From Diplonema papillatum (Eukaryota; Euglenozoa; Diplonemea; Diplonemida; Diplonemidae): DNA of 64,000 bases. The notes under the pieces are model-generated. The model had not been told where the DNA came from. It made no database searches and saw only the letters and a list, made by a program, of their open reading frames with translations. Made by a program: the position numbers and the translations under genes. Shown piece by piece: positions 63,874-64,000 of the stretch. How positions within the stretch are numbered: position 1 is the first letter of the stretch; each line of letters begins with the position of its first letter. The stretch is taken from NCBI GenBank assembly GCA_030068145.1, contig JAPJBO010001027.1, positions 1 through 64,000 on the forward strand, written 5' to 3'.

Positions 63874-64000
63874 CTCTTCAAACTATGTCGGACATGTAAG
63901 ACAACTCTCCAAACTATGTCGGACATGTAAGACAACTCTCCAAACTATGTCGGACATGTAAGACAACTCTCCAAACTATGTCGGACATGTAAGACAACAT
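63856..64000 (-). repeat. MULE right array, at least 4 homogeneous 31-bp units, continues past the window
   Basis: Exact 31-bp period (ATGTCGGACATGTAAGACAA, then CTCTCCAAACT), nearly invariant, in contrast to the diverged left array. Decayed fragments occur inward to about 63697. Confidence 0.93.

Larger units (their letters stand above)
59369..64000 (-). mobile_element. Large MULE-type DNA transposon with tandem-array inverted ends, right end beyond window
   Basis: Array repeats with core TGTCCGACATAGTTT flank the transposase in opposite orientation: 59369-59865 on the left and 63856 to the window end on the right. Such long, repeat-built TIRs and the encoded enzyme identify a Mutator-like element of more than 4.6 kb. 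The right terminus and the expected 8-9-bp duplication lie outside the window. Confidence 0.9.

Overview
This is a nuclear window from a eukaryote, most likely a protist or alga. There are no operons or ribosome-binding sites. Genes are sparse and mostly single-exon, intergenic DNA is long and rich in homopolymer runs, and almost every recognisable protein belongs to a transposable element (TE): a MULE, two non-LTR retrotransposon fragments, a DIRS-like reverse transcriptase, hAT-type elements and several MITE families. I cannot name the genus. A red alga or a chromerid-like alveolate would both fit, but nothing here decides it.

Layout. 1-533: minus-strand Cys-rich reading frame cut by the window edge. 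1.2-4.6 kb: decayed DIRS-like reverse transcriptase/RNase H gene shot through with about 211-bp MITEs that have 4-bp target-site duplications (TSDs), plus a foldback insertion. 4.8-6.8 kb: LINE scrap, a 12-bp minisatellite and palindromic or CA-rich repeats. 6.8-9.5 kb: minus-strand LINE with ORF1 (PHD-like finger) overlapping an endonuclease ORF2 that starts with a 2A-like motif. 9.6-10.5 kb: retrocopy-like insertion with a possibly hAT-derived ORF. 11.3-11.7 kb: the one clear housekeeping gene, a Par14/Pin4 parvulin. 13.0-16.9 kb: large unknown membrane-anchored protein. 17.7-22.2 kb: cluster of hAT-type non-autonomous elements with perfect 8-bp TSDs (one with its empty site preserved at 29.8 kb), then an element with GGAAAC-array ends. 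22-33 kb: no recognisable genes, only dispersed repeats. 33.5-35.1 kb: 5'-truncated LINE carrying an RT C-terminal region and a nuclease-like domain. 36.5-40.0 kb: two unrecognised minus-strand genes, possibly a unit. 40.2-43.1 kb: two elements with palindromic-array ends, the larger carrying a small histone-H1-like gene. 43-58.5 kb: no recognisable genes, with foldback MITE families. 58.8-59.2 kb: small acidic ORF. 59.4 kb to the window end: a large MULE whose inverted ends are tandem 31-bp arrays. Its transposase has zinc-binding, DDE, SWIM and zinc-knuckle regions and a C-terminal OTU-like domain that appears to lack its catalytic residues.

The genes do not form a pathway. The common thread is DNA mobility. 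Several unrelated elements have ends built from short tandem, often self-complementary, units rather than simple terminal inverted repeats, and insertions repeatedly land inside older insertions. All coordinates of repeats were read by eye and may be off by a few bases.
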